Shown: positions 7,374 to 15,486 of the stretch, one piece after another
Layout: every line of letters begins with the position of its first letter
Numbering within the stretch: position 1 is the stretch's first letter
Notes under the pieces: model-generated
Told to the model about the DNA's origin: nothing
The model's database searches: none
Seen by the model: the letters and a program-made list of their open reading frames with translations, nothing else
DNA from: Bdellovibrionales bacterium
Lineage (GTDB): Bacteria; Bdellovibrionota; UBA1018; CAIMNF01
DNA length: 64,000 nt
Direction: 5' to 3'
Assembly: GCA_947502835.1 (NCBI GenBank)
Contig: CANNBJ010000001.1
Span: forward strand, 434,001-498,000
Translations under genes and position numbers: made by a program

Positions 7374-7769
7374 TTACTTTCGAAACTCCAGAAGCTCGAT
7401 CTCAAATCCATCCGGATCATCGACAAATGCCATCTTGGTTTTTCCGTTCGGCGTAAGCCCTGGGCCCCAGCTCAAATCATAGCCCTTTGCTTTAAGATGT
7501 TCCTGCACAGCCTCGATTGAATCCACCCGGTAAGCCATGTGTCCGTAATTCTCGCCCCTTTGGTAGCTTTTTGTGTCCCAGTTATAGGTGAGTTCAAGCT
7601 TCGGAGGCATCTCACCTTGGTCCGACCTCGATTTTAAAAATGCGATCGTAAACCGTCCATCCGGATAATCCGTTTTCGAGATCAGCTCAAAGCCAAGCCC
7701 CTCCGTATAAAAATGGATGGATTTGTCCAAATCCAAAACCCGAATCATCGTGTGCAAATAAGAGAGCAT
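7374..7769 (-). CDS. gloA: Lactoylglutathione lyase (glyoxalase I)
   Basis: This 131-residue protein matches the length of bacterial glyoxalase I. The four metal ligands are present: H6 (LHTMIRV), E59 (LELTYN), H77 (GHMAYRV) and E125 (EIELLE). The shared 'DLDKSIHFYTEGLGF' and 'AFVDDPDGFEIEL' motifs identify it. It converts the methylglyoxal-glutathione hemithioacetal to lactoylglutathione in the cytoplasm; the short form lacking the insertions of the Zn type suggests Ni/Co dependence (inference). It lies 14 bases downstream of the secreted-protein gene at 7784-8434 and is probably co-transcribed with it. Confidence 0.9.
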   Translation of the reverse strand: MLSYLHTMIRVLDLDKSIHFYTEGLGFELISKTDYPDGRFTIAFLKSRSDQGEMPPKLELTYNWDTKSYQRGENYGHMAYRVDSIEAVQEHLKAKGYDLSWGPGLTPNGKTKMAFVDDPDGFEIELLEFRK

Positions 7770-7783
7770 ATCTGTGATTATTC

Positions 7784-8434
7784 CTATTTCAGTAATTCGT
7801 AGCCGCGGATTCTCAGATCCTGAAGCTCGACCCTTGAGCCAAAATAAGTGCTTGGCTCGTCGGTAATATAAATGATCCAGGAGCGCAGACTCAAGCTTTG
7901 ATATTCGGGCGATGAACTTAAAAATTGCCGAAGCTTCAGATCCTCTGTTTTGTCACCCCTTGAAAATCGATGCTTGATCGCTGTGACCTGTGAGCTGCTG
8001 AACTCGGTCGGATGAGTATGGCGAATCTGAAGTGATCTAGCCATCGATACGGCCGCGGAATTCTCATTCAGGAAATCCACAATCCGCTGATTCATGGAAG
8101 CTCCCATGGTTCCGTACTTCCCCTCGAGCACCCTCAGTGCCAAAGCTTTTCCGGATGAATCCAAGAGCTCGACAGAGCCCATTTCGATTGGCCCCTGTGA
8201 GACACTCTTCAAATAGGATGCTTGAATCAAAATCAAATCGAGGGTGCCCTTGGACCTGAGAATCCGCCGTGCACCCATGCCCAGATTGTCGTTTCTAAAA
8301 CTGAGAATCGGCCGCAACAAGAAATCACGGCAATCATCCGCGTGCGATGGAGCTGAAAGCAAGGCCCCTGCAAGGAACAGCAGGATAAGCCTCAGGTGCT
8401 TAGCTCCAAATGTCAGACTCTGGGATGAACTCAT
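7784..8434 (-). CDS. Exported hypothetical protein with a JAB-like His motif
   Basis: This 216-residue protein has a signal peptide ending at 'APSHA'. The mature part contains 'LQIRHTHPTEFSSSQ' followed about 45 residues later by 'SWIIYITDEPS'. The H-x-H-P plus Ser arrangement and the following strand resemble the metal-binding loop of JAB/MPN-type proteases, but the later Asp and upstream Glu are not clearly placed, so this is a suggestion only. It lacks a good ribosome-binding site. It is upstream of gloA in the same direction, and shares a short divergent promoter region with the EamA transporter gene. Confidence 0.55.
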   Translation of the reverse strand: MSSSQSLTFGAKHLRLILLFLAGALLSAPSHADDCRDFLLRPILSFRNDNLGMGARRILRSKGTLDLILIQASYLKSVSQGPIEMGSVELLDSSGKALALRVLEGKYGTMGASMNQRIVDFLNENSAAVSMARSLQIRHTHPTEFSSSQVTAIKHRFSRGDKTEDLKLRQFLSSSPEYQSLSLRSWIIYITDEPSTYFGSRVELQDLRIRGYELLK

Positions 8435-8544
8435 GGGATCGAGTTAACAGTTAATGCGCCTTGCGTCAATCTATACTGATTTAAATGGTTATGCAGCAAA
8501 GGAGAACCTGCCCGTTTGACACGAATCCATATCCTTTATTAACA

Positions 8545-9546
8545 ATGAATCCCCGAATGAACCCCTATCCGAACTCCTCCGCAAACTCCGCTACCATAAA
8601 CCTGCTTGGTGTTCTTGTGGTAAGCCTCGCCTGGGGCTTAGGAGGTCCTGCATCCCACTACGTTACCCGAAGCCTGACTTCCTCCGAGGCTACCTTTGGA
8701 CGCTGCGGGATCGCATTCCTGGGACTCTTGCCCTTCCTTTTTCTAAATGGTCGTAAACTCTGGTCAGGCCTTTCGAGGAAGGGCCGGAGCCTTCTTGCGG
8801 CAAGCGGGATCACACTCGGAATTCATTTTTATTTTTTCGTATCGGGCGTTGCCTACGCGTCCCTCTCTACCGCGGTCATGCTCGTGGCTGTGGAGCCGGT
8901 TCTGATCCTCACCGTGGGAGTGATCGCATTCAAAGAGAAGCTGACTCCCTCAAGTCTCCTTGCAACCCTTGCCTGCATTTTGGGAATCATGACCATCACC
9001 CTCATCCCTCACCTTTCTCAGTCAATCAACAATGCCTCTTCAACTCGAGGCCTGGGCGATCTCGCAGCTGTGCTTGCGATCCTCACCTATGCCTTCTATT
9101 ACTGGCTGAATCGTTCCTTCCAAAAAGAAGAGAAAACGATTTCAGAGTTGATTCCAGGATCATTGCAGCGAGGGTTCAGCATTGCTTCCGTGATCTATTC
9201 CTTTGCGGCCATCACCACCGGAATCCTCACTTGGTTTCTCAGTCCCCACGAGCCTGTGCCTTCTGTTTCCACCTCATGGACCACATGGGCTGGAGTCATC
9301 GCCTTGGGGCTCATTCCCACCATCTTGGGACACACCTTAAGTCAAATCGTGAGTCGAAGGGCTCATCCGATCTGGGTGAGTCTGATGTCGCCCGGAGAAA
9401 CGCTCATGTCTCTTCTGATTGGATTCGCCTTTTTGAATCAGCAACCAAGCTCTCATGAACTGATCGGGGGATTGATGATCCTGTTCGGAGTGGGAATTGC
9501 GCTTTATGGGGAGTCGCGTACACCTCGACCTGCTCAGATCCAGTGA
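8545..9546 (+). CDS. EamA/DMT-superfamily transporter
   Basis: About ten transmembrane helices in two repeated halves, beginning 'NLLGVLVVSLAWGLGGPASH', with the EamA-typical Glu/Pro motifs ('MLVAVEPVLILTVGVIAFKEKLT' in the first half, 'LMSPGETLMSLLIGFAFLNQ' in the second). The family exports or imports small metabolites across the inner membrane; the substrate cannot be told. The start is uncertain: 8545 fits family N-termini, but 8485 is also in frame and lies eight bases after a -10-like TATACT (8472-8477), so a leaderless start with 20 extra residues is possible. It converges on the NAD(P)-binding protein gene, with a palindromic repeat between. Confidence 0.8.
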   Translation: MNPRMNPYPNSSANSATINLLGVLVVSLAWGLGGPASHYVTRSLTSSEATFGRCGIAFLGLLPFLFLNGRKLWSGLSRKGRSLLAASGITLGIHFYFFVSGVAYASLSTAVMLVAVEPVLILTVGVIAFKEKLTPSSLLATLACILGIMTITLIPHLSQSINNASSTRGLGDLAAVLAILTYAFYYWLNRSFQKEEKTISELIPGSLQRGFSIASVIYSFAAITTGILTWFLSPHEPVPSVSTSWTTWAGVIALGLIPTILGHTLSQIVSRRAHPIWVSLMSPGETLMSLLIGFAFLNQQPSSHELIGGLMILFGVGIALYGESRTPRPAQIQ

Positions 9547-9590
9547 CATTCCAGCATTTCATTAATTGAACTAGCCACGTTCACTGGAGG

Positions 9591-9728
9591 TGGGCCTAGA
9601 TGGGCTCCTTGAAAAGTTGGGGGTCGTTGGAGTTTGGTCGACTCTCGCGAGCCAAGATGGCGAAAGCGAGGCCGCAGGATGCGGCTCGGAGACCAAACTC
9701 CAACGACCCCCAACCTTCAAAGTGGCCC
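9591..9728. repeat. Dispersed palindromic element, copy 1
   Basis: Two perfect 23-base inverted arms (9616-9638 and 9692-9714) enclose a 53-base core (9639-9691). The core holds a GCCGCA-GGA-TGCGGC hairpin and a CTCGCGAG palindrome. In reverse orientation the core matches 50437-50490 almost exactly over its first 29 and last 13 bases, while the arms are unrelated between copies. The right end carries GGCC-N-CTTTGAA on the reverse strand, resembling the IS-type terminal repeat. It lies between two convergent genes and would form a strong hairpin in either transcript. Confidence 0.6.
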
Positions 9729-9736
9729 GATTGTGA

Positions 9737-10750
9737 TCAAATCCCAAGGATCGCGCGAAGTGGTTTGGGCAAGCCCAGTGCAAGTGCCGGAAATCGATCT
9801 ACGAACGAAGCAAGAATCCTCGCAAGATGGGCAGGAGCGATGAGATCCCTGGGACTTGATGAAAAGGTGCCGATCCGGTCGAGTGCTTCGGTGATTCCCA
9901 TCGGGAGAATCGCAGGAAAAAGCTGTTTAGCGCTCTCGATCTCATTTTGAACCGTGGGATACGAAAGACTCTCCAAGAGATGCCGCCCGACCCTTGCGTA
10001 CTCCGGACAAACCAGCTCAAAGGCTTCAGCAAGAATCCTAGGATCGATCTCCGGAACGGGAACCAAAGGCCGTTGGATTCCCGAATGGAGCGCGAGGCGA
10101 AGCAGTAGTCCGGAATAGGTGGTGCGATCGGATCCTCCGATTTCTATGATTCGCGACTCTGCGGACTCGCGCTCAATCTCCAAGAAAAGATATTGAATCA
10201 GATCCTCTTCTGCAATGGGCTGACAAAGCGAGCGAAGATTCAAAGGATCGACAAGAAATGGCAATCGCTGAACCAAGAGCTTCATGATTCCATAGGAGGT
10301 CGAATTCTTGCCAAGCACGATCGACGCCCTGAACTCGGTCACCGGAGTCTTTCCAAGCGCAAGGATCTTTCCGGTGAGATGCCGGCTTCGAAGATGGGGA
10401 GAGAGCGCATCCTCACCCCCAAGACCTCCAAGATAGATGATCTTCGAGAGACTCGCGCGATTAGCAGCCGAGGCGAAGTTTTGAGCGGAAAGCGCCTCTT
10501 CGTATTCGAAATCGGTATGTGAATTCAGCCCATGAACCAGATAGAATGCAACATCGCATTCCTTCATTGCGGATGCGACCGCCTCGCGATCCCGAATGTC
10601 GCCCTTGAAAACCTCCACCCCGGTCCGTTTCATGATTTTATCGGGCGACCTCGCGAGCACATGAACCCCGTACCCCTCCGAGATCAGACGCTCCAATAAG
10701 AGCCCACCCACATAGCCTGTGGCTCCGGTCAGCAAGATTTTTTTCTTCAT
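9737..10750 (-). CDS. NAD(P)-binding (NmrA/YbjT-like) atypical SDR protein
   Basis: The Rossmann nucleotide-binding motif 'LLTGATGYVGGLLLERLI' is at the N-terminus, followed by 'VEVFKGDIRDREAV', 'FYLVHGLNS' and 'KIIYLGGLGG', as in the YbjT/NmrA-like atypical short-chain dehydrogenases. The classical Tyr-x-x-x-Lys pair is not clear, which is usual in this group. About 337 residues including a C-terminal extension of roughly 100. The ATG at 10750 is chosen because GGAGG lies seven bases upstream. Likely cytoplasmic; substrate and reaction unknown. Confidence 0.75.
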   Translation of the reverse strand: MKKKILLTGATGYVGGLLLERLISEGYGVHVLARSPDKIMKRTGVEVFKGDIRDREAVASAMKECDVAFYLVHGLNSHTDFEYEEALSAQNFASAANRASLSKIIYLGGLGGEDALSPHLRSRHLTGKILALGKTPVTEFRASIVLGKNSTSYGIMKLLVQRLPFLVDPLNLRSLCQPIAEEDLIQYLFLEIERESAESRIIEIGGSDRTTYSGLLLRLALHSGIQRPLVPVPEIDPRILAEAFELVCPEYARVGRHLLESLSYPTVQNEIESAKQLFPAILPMGITEALDRIGTFSSSPRDLIAPAHLARILASFVDRFPALALGLPKPLRAILGI

Positions 10751-10787
10751 GAGCAAACCTCCGTGATACCCTCTTCAGCGGGAAACT

Positions 10788-11549
10788 ATGACAACTTTAC
10801 TTGAAATTCTTCCGGGTGTCGTGAAAGAACTGATCAAACATGTTCCAGAGCTCGCCTTTGAAATCACCGATTGGAATTCGGTAAAGCGGGATATCCCCAT
10901 GCTCACGCGCCGGATCTTTATGGGAAGCGGCGTAGAGGAACTCAAAGAAGCGCAGGAGCGCCGCATCGGCACCTTCATCACCCATTCCAAACGCTCTGCG
11001 CCGAAAGAATCGGGATCGGAGGCAAAAGCAAAAGGCGATGCGCTGCTCAGATTTTATTTTGCGCAGCTCTTCTGCCCCGAGGGGATTTTTGTCGACCTGC
11101 GCGATTCTAAATTGCAGTGGGATTCAGGCAAGCTTCTCTATTCACCAAACGGATTCTGGTACCGGTTTTCGGACTCTTTCCGCGAGGGCATCCTCACGCT
11201 TTATGATGGGTTTTACACATCAAATGATTCGAAGTTCGAAGCAGGGCTGATCGCAACCGGGCTCCTCGATCGGAGCTGGAGTTCTGAGGATCAACTTGGG
11301 ATCAAGACTCTGTTTAGAGCTCATTTCGGCAGCAGCCTTGAGCACCCGATGCGATTCAGTTTGCGCCAGTTTCAAGAAACATTTCTTAAGATTTTTGAGT
11401 TCCTGCTTCGAAAAAAAGTGAAGCTCTCAAGCGAGTTTATGATTTTCGGGATCTACCTCGTTACTCTTTATCTTTCGCTTGAAAAATACGGGGGCGAGCA
11501 TGAAGTGAAATCCCTCTACCTCGAAGTCGCAGGGAGCGGCATCAAATAA
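10788..11549 (+). CDS. Hypothetical cytoplasmic protein, 253 aa
   Basis: I do not recognise this family. The protein starts MTTLLEILPGVVKEL, has no signal peptide or membrane helix, and is probably mostly alpha-helical, with 'LRFYFAQLFCPEGIFVDLRDSKL' and 'FLLRKKVKLSSEFMIFGIYLVTLYLSLEKYGG' as its most distinctive stretches. It is divergent from the NAD(P)-binding protein and monocistronic, closed by a strong hairpin. Codon use matches the chromosome, so it is probably a lineage-specific core gene. Confidence 0.7.
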   Translation: MTTLLEILPGVVKELIKHVPELAFEITDWNSVKRDIPMLTRRIFMGSGVEELKEAQERRIGTFITHSKRSAPKESGSEAKAKGDALLRFYFAQLFCPEGIFVDLRDSKLQWDSGKLLYSPNGFWYRFSDSFREGILTLYDGFYTSNDSKFEAGLIATGLLDRSWSSEDQLGIKTLFRAHFGSSLEHPMRFSLRQFQETFLKIFEFLLRKKVKLSSEFMIFGIYLVTLYLSLEKYGGEHEVKSLYLEVAGSGIK

Positions 11550-11550
11550 A

Positions 11551-11580
11551 AAGGCGGCAACTCCAGAGGAGCGCCGCCTT
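11551..11580. terminator. Bidirectional intrinsic terminator between convergent genes
   Basis: An eight-base stem (AAGGCGGC 11551-11558 with GCCGCCTT 11573-11580) encloses an inner CTCC/GGAG stem. On the minus strand it is followed by TTTATTT, so it ends the yceI transcript; on the plus strand it can stop the gene at 10788. Confidence 0.75.
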
Positions 11581-11599
11581 GAACAACTTTAACCTGTGA

Positions 11600-12208
11600 T
11601 TAGTTAGTGGCCTTCTTTTCAGTCGGCTTTCCAGCTTCAACCTTGAGCTCGATCATGACTTCGTCGCCGACCACAGGGCCTGCTTCAACCATCTTGCTCC
11701 AGGTAAGACCGTAATCCTTGCGATTGATCTTTCCTTTGGCTTGAAACGCAATCTTGGTGTTTCCGAATGGGTCATTGGCCACTCCAGAATACTTCCCATC
11801 CAAGGTCACAGCCTTCGTCACGCCATGCATGGTGAGATCACCCTTGATTTTGAGAGCGTCAGCTTTTCCGCTGATCGACTTGGACACGAAAGTCATTTCA
11901 GGGAATTTCTCAGCATCGAAAAAATCCGGGCCCATCAGGTGCTTGTCGCGATCGCCATTTCCGGTGTTGACCGTCTTGATGTCAACCTTGGCCGTGATCT
12001 TGGTGTCTTCGATTTTTTTGCCCATTTCAATTTCGCCAGTAACGCCGTTGAAACGTCCTTCCACAGATGCAATCACCAGATGGCTTACATCGAAGCCAAC
12101 CTTGCTGTGAGCCGCATCGAGGCTGTATTTTCCGCCCTCGATCTTCGGGGTATTTGCGAGAGAAACGCTGCTCGTAAGCAGAACCAGAACCATTCCGTAC
12201 TTGATCAT
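11600..12208 (-). CDS. YceI-family periplasmic lipid-binding protein
   Basis: This 202-residue protein has a signal peptide (MIKYGMVLVLLTSSVSLA). It shows the YceI pattern: 'YSLDAAHSKVGFDVSHL', 'VEGRFNGVTGEIEM', a long series of strands, 'LTMHGVTKAVTL', and 'INRKDYGLTW' near the end. The family forms a lipocalin-like barrel that binds isoprenoid-type molecules in the periplasm. The start is fixed by AAAGGAG. The preceding 70 bases are AT-rich and probably contain its promoter. A Lys/Thr-rich tail follows the domain. Monocistronic, ending at a terminator. Confidence 0.9.
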   Translation of the reverse strand: MIKYGMVLVLLTSSVSLANTPKIEGGKYSLDAAHSKVGFDVSHLVIASVEGRFNGVTGEIEMGKKIEDTKITAKVDIKTVNTGNGDRDKHLMGPDFFDAEKFPEMTFVSKSISGKADALKIKGDLTMHGVTKAVTLDGKYSGVANDPFGNTKIAFQAKGKINRKDYGLTWSKMVEAGPVVGDEVMIELKVEAGKPTEKKATN

Positions 12209-12285
12209 ATAAATCTCCTTTCAATTGATTTAATATTTAGTCGCTATTGAATATCCGACCGGCAATCCAATTGGCTAGTGGAAAA

Positions 12286-13062
12286 TCAAGAACCCTGACC
12301 GGAGTCGTCTTTTTCGAGACGATCATCAAATTTTTTGGGGTCAAGCCCGAGGATCTGACCCATCAAAATCCGGATGCAGTCCCTGATCCAAAGCTTGTCT
12401 TCCTCGGAGATTGCAACAATCTTGATCCCGGCGGACTCCCCGTCGTGGACCGCCATCACATTGAGTCCGACAGGCATTTCCCGGTTCAGCACCTTCAATA
12501 CGGCCTGCTTCATCTTGAATCCGGGAGCAATCAGGGACACATCCCCCGGTTCAAGCTGGATCCTCATTCCTTCCCGGCTCAAATCCTTCAATTTTCTCAC
12601 CCAGATCCCTTTTTCGGTCTGAAACTTGAGCTCAGCCGGGAATTTGTCATTGAAGGGGATGCGGATGAACTTCCTTCGATGGGTTTTCAGGATCTTGGTA
12701 GGGAACAGGATCTTCAGATGACGCTGGCCGTTTTGATAAACCACCGAAATCCGCGCCGCAAGGAACATCAATTTGAACTGCAGGAGGGTCACCGTAATGA
12801 GCGCATCAATCTTGGTGTACTTCTCCAGGTAATCAAAAATACGGCGCGCTTGAAGTGATTGGGCATTGCTCAAGCGGGCAATGATGCCGTCTGATTTGTG
12901 CTCCCCCGCAAAGAACTGAAACCCGATCTCCTTGGATTCACCCGAAAAAAGGATGGTGCCCTTGGGCTTCAGGTTCTTGAGCTCAAAATGAACCAACTCC
13001 AATTGGTACTCATCTTCGACCTCGGTGACGCCATCAGGAATCGGGAATCCGGACTTGGCCAT
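12286..13062 (-). CDS. PilZ-domain protein
   Basis: This 258-residue protein has an N-terminal region of about 125 residues of YcgR-like all-beta type and then a PilZ domain. Both c-di-GMP motifs are present: 'RRKFIRIPF' (R-x-x-x-R) and, about 40 residues later, 'DLSREGM' (D/N-x-S-x-x-G). PilZ proteins respond to cyclic di-GMP and control motility or surface functions. It starts four bases after the stop of the HAMP-like membrane protein gene, so the two are almost certainly one operon and may work together. Confidence 0.8.
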   Translation of the reverse strand: MAKSGFPIPDGVTEVEDEYQLELVHFELKNLKPKGTILFSGESKEIGFQFFAGEHKSDGIIARLSNAQSLQARRIFDYLEKYTKIDALITVTLLQFKLMFLAARISVVYQNGQRHLKILFPTKILKTHRRKFIRIPFNDKFPAELKFQTEKGIWVRKLKDLSREGMRIQLEPGDVSLIAPGFKMKQAVLKVLNREMPVGLNVMAVHDGESAGIKIVAISEEDKLWIRDCIRILMGQILGLDPKKFDDRLEKDDSGQGS

Positions 13063-13065
13063 GAA

Positions 13066-13521
13066 TTACTTCTTTTCCCGCCAAGATCGAACCAGCACAT
13101 TGAAAGACTCGGCGAGCTCAGGGAAAAAGTCGCCTTTCCGGAATTTGATCTCGAAAAGCTCATCTGGAGGAAGCTCGCGCATCCGGAAGAACTCCTTTTG
13201 CATCCGGTAGATCGGTCCCGCAATCTTATGGGATACGATCAGTCCGCCAATGATCAAAACCAGCCCCACAATGAGTGCGATCGCAAGAATGATCTGATTG
13301 AAACTTTCCTGCTGCATCTTGATGAATTGGAAGTACACATTCTCTTCAGGAGGCATTCCAAGAGAGTTCCCGAGTTCGATAAACCGCTGAAACCCGTAGG
13401 TGATCAGCAGGTAAACCGTGATCAGGATCATGGTGGCCCCCGCGGCACCGTAACCGATCAAAGTCCATTGGAACTTGGGGTTGATGAGGAGTGTCCGTTT
13501 TTTTCTGCTTTGAGAATCCAT
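13066..13521 (-). CDS. Membrane protein with a HAMP-like segment
   Basis: This 151-residue protein has two transmembrane helices (about 18-42 and 77-100) flanking a short periplasmic loop. They are followed by 'SHKIAGPIYRMQKEFFRM', the G-P-I-x-R-M signature of a HAMP helix, and then about 40 cytoplasmic residues. It has no kinase, cyclase or methyl-accepting output domain, so it is a truncated-looking sensor or a partner for another protein. The PilZ gene follows three bases later, which suggests coupling of a membrane signal to c-di-GMP control (inference). Confidence 0.7.
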   Translation of the reverse strand: MDSQSRKKRTLLINPKFQWTLIGYGAAGATMILITVYLLITYGFQRFIELGNSLGMPPEENVYFQFIKMQQESFNQIILAIALIVGLVLIIGGLIVSHKIAGPIYRMQKEFFRMRELPPDELFEIKFRKGDFFPELAESFNVLVRSWREKK

Positions 13522-13593
13522 TCATTCCATTATCACCGCCTGAGTCCTTGATTTTCAATGAAAATTTGTATCATTTGGGATATTCTCGACCCC

Positions 13594-15486
13594 ATGCAGA
13601 GCCTCGAAAAACTCTTCCCTCAACCCTATGCCGTATTTGATGGCGGGGTAGCAACCGAGCTTTATGAGCGGGGATTCTATATCAATCGCCTGTACGAGGA
13701 ACTCAACCTTTCAAACCCGAAAGATGTGACCGGGGTTCACGAGAGCTACCTCGAGGCCGGGGCGAAGGTCATCACAACCAACAGCTTCTCCATTCCCTCT
13801 CCACAACTCGAAAAATACGACCTGAAAGGAAGACAGCGGGAACTCCTCCATGCCGCGATCCGAAATGCGGCACAGGCACTTCAGAATCAGCAGGCCGCCC
13901 AATCCCGAACGGATGCGCGAATCGGTCTTTCCTTCGGCCCCATGGGGGTTTTGATTGAACCCCTCGGCCCGACCTCTCTTGATGAAGTGAGAAATGAATA
14001 CGAGAATCTGGCCCGCTACGCACGGGAAGTTCCCGAGTTTCATCTGTACATCCTCGAAACCTTTTCCAACCTCGAAGAACTTGGCTGCGCGATCGAGGGC
14101 ATTCGCAGAGTCGACCAAGAAACGCCCATTCTGGCTTCCATCACTACAATGAGCTCCGAGGGTGCTTTCATTCGCGCATTTGCCGAAAAGATCGGCAGCC
14201 GCACCGACGTTCAGGCGCTCGGAATCAACTGCTCGGAAGGTCCGCAGGATCTTCTGCAGTCGCTCAAGATCCTGAAACCCCTCACCTCTCTTCCCATTGT
14301 CATTCAACCGAATGCCGGGATCCCCCGCAGCATCAATGGGCGCTATTTTTACATGAGCTCCCCCGATTACATGGCAAAATACGCCAAACGCTTCATCGAG
14401 GCCGGCGCATTCGGAATCGGCGGATGTTGTGGAACCGGTCCGATCCACATCAGGGGAATCGCACAATCCGTACGAATGATGGAAGCAAAGGCGCCGGGAG
14501 CAAGCACCTCCTCCACCATCCGGATCGAGTCGGGAGACATTGAGATCCATGACCGGATCCACGCGGGCCGAAGAACCCTGCAGGAACGAACCCGCTCGAA
14601 AATCTCAAAAAAACTGGGCTCCCGTCAAAAAGTGATTTCAATCGAACTCACAGCACCCCGGGGCACGGACCTCGAGAAGTTCAAGGCTTCCCTGCAAAAA
14701 ATTCGGGCCGCAAAGGTCGATTTCGTGAACGTTCCCGATGGGGCCCGTGCCGCAACCCGGGTGAGTTCCTTGCACATTGCGGCCCACATCAATTCCGACC
14801 CCTCACTTGGAATTACCGTGATCCCCCACTTTACCACTCGCGATCGAAATTTGATCGCGCTTCAGTCGGACCTCCTCGGAGCATCGATCAATCAGGTGAA
14901 TGATCTTCTTCTGGTAACCGGTGATCCACCAAAGCTTGGCAACAGCAAGGACGCAACCCCTGTGTATGACATCGACTCGATCGGGCTTACCTACCTTGTG
15001 GATCGATTAAACCAGGGACTTACCCCTCAGGGCGATTCGATTGGATCCAAAACCGATTTCGCAATCGGAGTTGCATCCAACCCGACGGCAATCAATCTGG
15101 AATTGGAACGCGAGCGGTGGCGCTACAAAGTTGAATCCGGAGCGGATTATGCGGTAACCCAACCCATCTATGAGGCCGAAACCTTTCTTCGCTGGAAGGA
15201 CTCCCTTGGTAGCGATTACCGACCTCATGTGATCGGGATCTGGCCCTTTGTGAGCTATCGAAACGCAGAGTTCATGGCGCACGAGGTGCCGGGAGTCCAT
15301 GTGCCGGCATGGGCGCTGGAAAAAATGGCCAAAACCCAGGACGACCCTGAGGCCGCCCAGAAAACCGGAATTGAAATCGCCCTACAAATCATGAACGAAC
15401 TCAAAGATCATTGCGAAGGCTTTGCCATCAGCGCACCTTTGGGACGCGTTGAAATCGCACTCGAGGTGTTGAAATGTCTCGAATAG
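13594..15486 (+). CDS. Bifunctional homocysteine S-methyltransferase / methylenetetrahydrofolate reductase
   Basis: Two fused enzymes, as in B. subtilis YitJ. Residues about 1-300 form a Zn-dependent homocysteine methyltransferase with its three Zn-binding cysteines: C213 in 'GINCSEG' and C278-C279 in 'GGCCGTG'. Residues about 340-630 form a MetF-type flavin methylenetetrahydrofolate reductase with '[15 protein letters not shown]', '[13 protein letters not shown]' and '[14 protein letters not shown]'. It would make methyl-tetrahydrofolate and may transfer a methyl group to homocysteine. The start at 13594 matches family N-termini; 13558 is also in frame. Its last 13 bases overlap metH, so the two are an operon supplying and using methyl-THF. 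Confidence 0.9.
   Translation: MQSLEKLFPQPYAVFDGGVATELYERGFYINRLYEELNLSNPKDVTGVHESYLEAGAKVITTNSFSIPSPQLEKYDLKGRQRELLHAAIRNAAQALQNQQAAQSRTDARIGLSFGPMGVLIEPLGPTSLDEVRNEYENLARYAREVPEFHLYILETFSNLEELGCAIEGIRRVDQETPILASITTMSSEGAFIRAFAEKIGSRTDVQALGINCSEGPQDLLQSLKILKPLTSLPIVIQPNAGIPRSINGRYFYMSSPDYMAKYAKRFIEAGAFGIGGCCGTGPIHIRGIAQSVRMMEAKAPGASTSSTIRIESGDIEIHDRIHAGRRTLQERTRSKISKKLGSRQKVISIELTAPRGTDLEKFKASLQKIRAAKVDFVNVPDGARAATRVSSLHIAAHINSDPSLGITVIPHFTTRDRNLIALQSDLLGASINQVNDLLLVTGDPPKLGNSKDATPVYDIDSIGLTYLVDRLNQGLTPQGDSIGSKTDFAIGVASNPTAINLELERERWRYKVESGADYAVTQPIYEAETFLRWKDSLGSDYRPHVIGIWPFVSYRNAEFMAHEVPGVHVPAWALEKMAKTQDDPEAAQKTGIEIALQIMNELKDHCEGFAISAPLGRVEIALEVLKCLE

Noticed and set aside
9616-9714. Simple rho-independent terminator between the EamA and NAD(P)-binding genes
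   Set aside because: The stem is very long, the loop is 53 bases and structured, and no T-tract follows. The shared core at 50 kb shows it is a dispersed element, although it may still hinder transcription.
13522-13593. Possible cobalamin riboswitch ahead of the methionine operon
   Set aside because: Only about 70 bases separate the divergent starts, too few for a B12 box and aptamer, and no B12-box-like sequence is seen.
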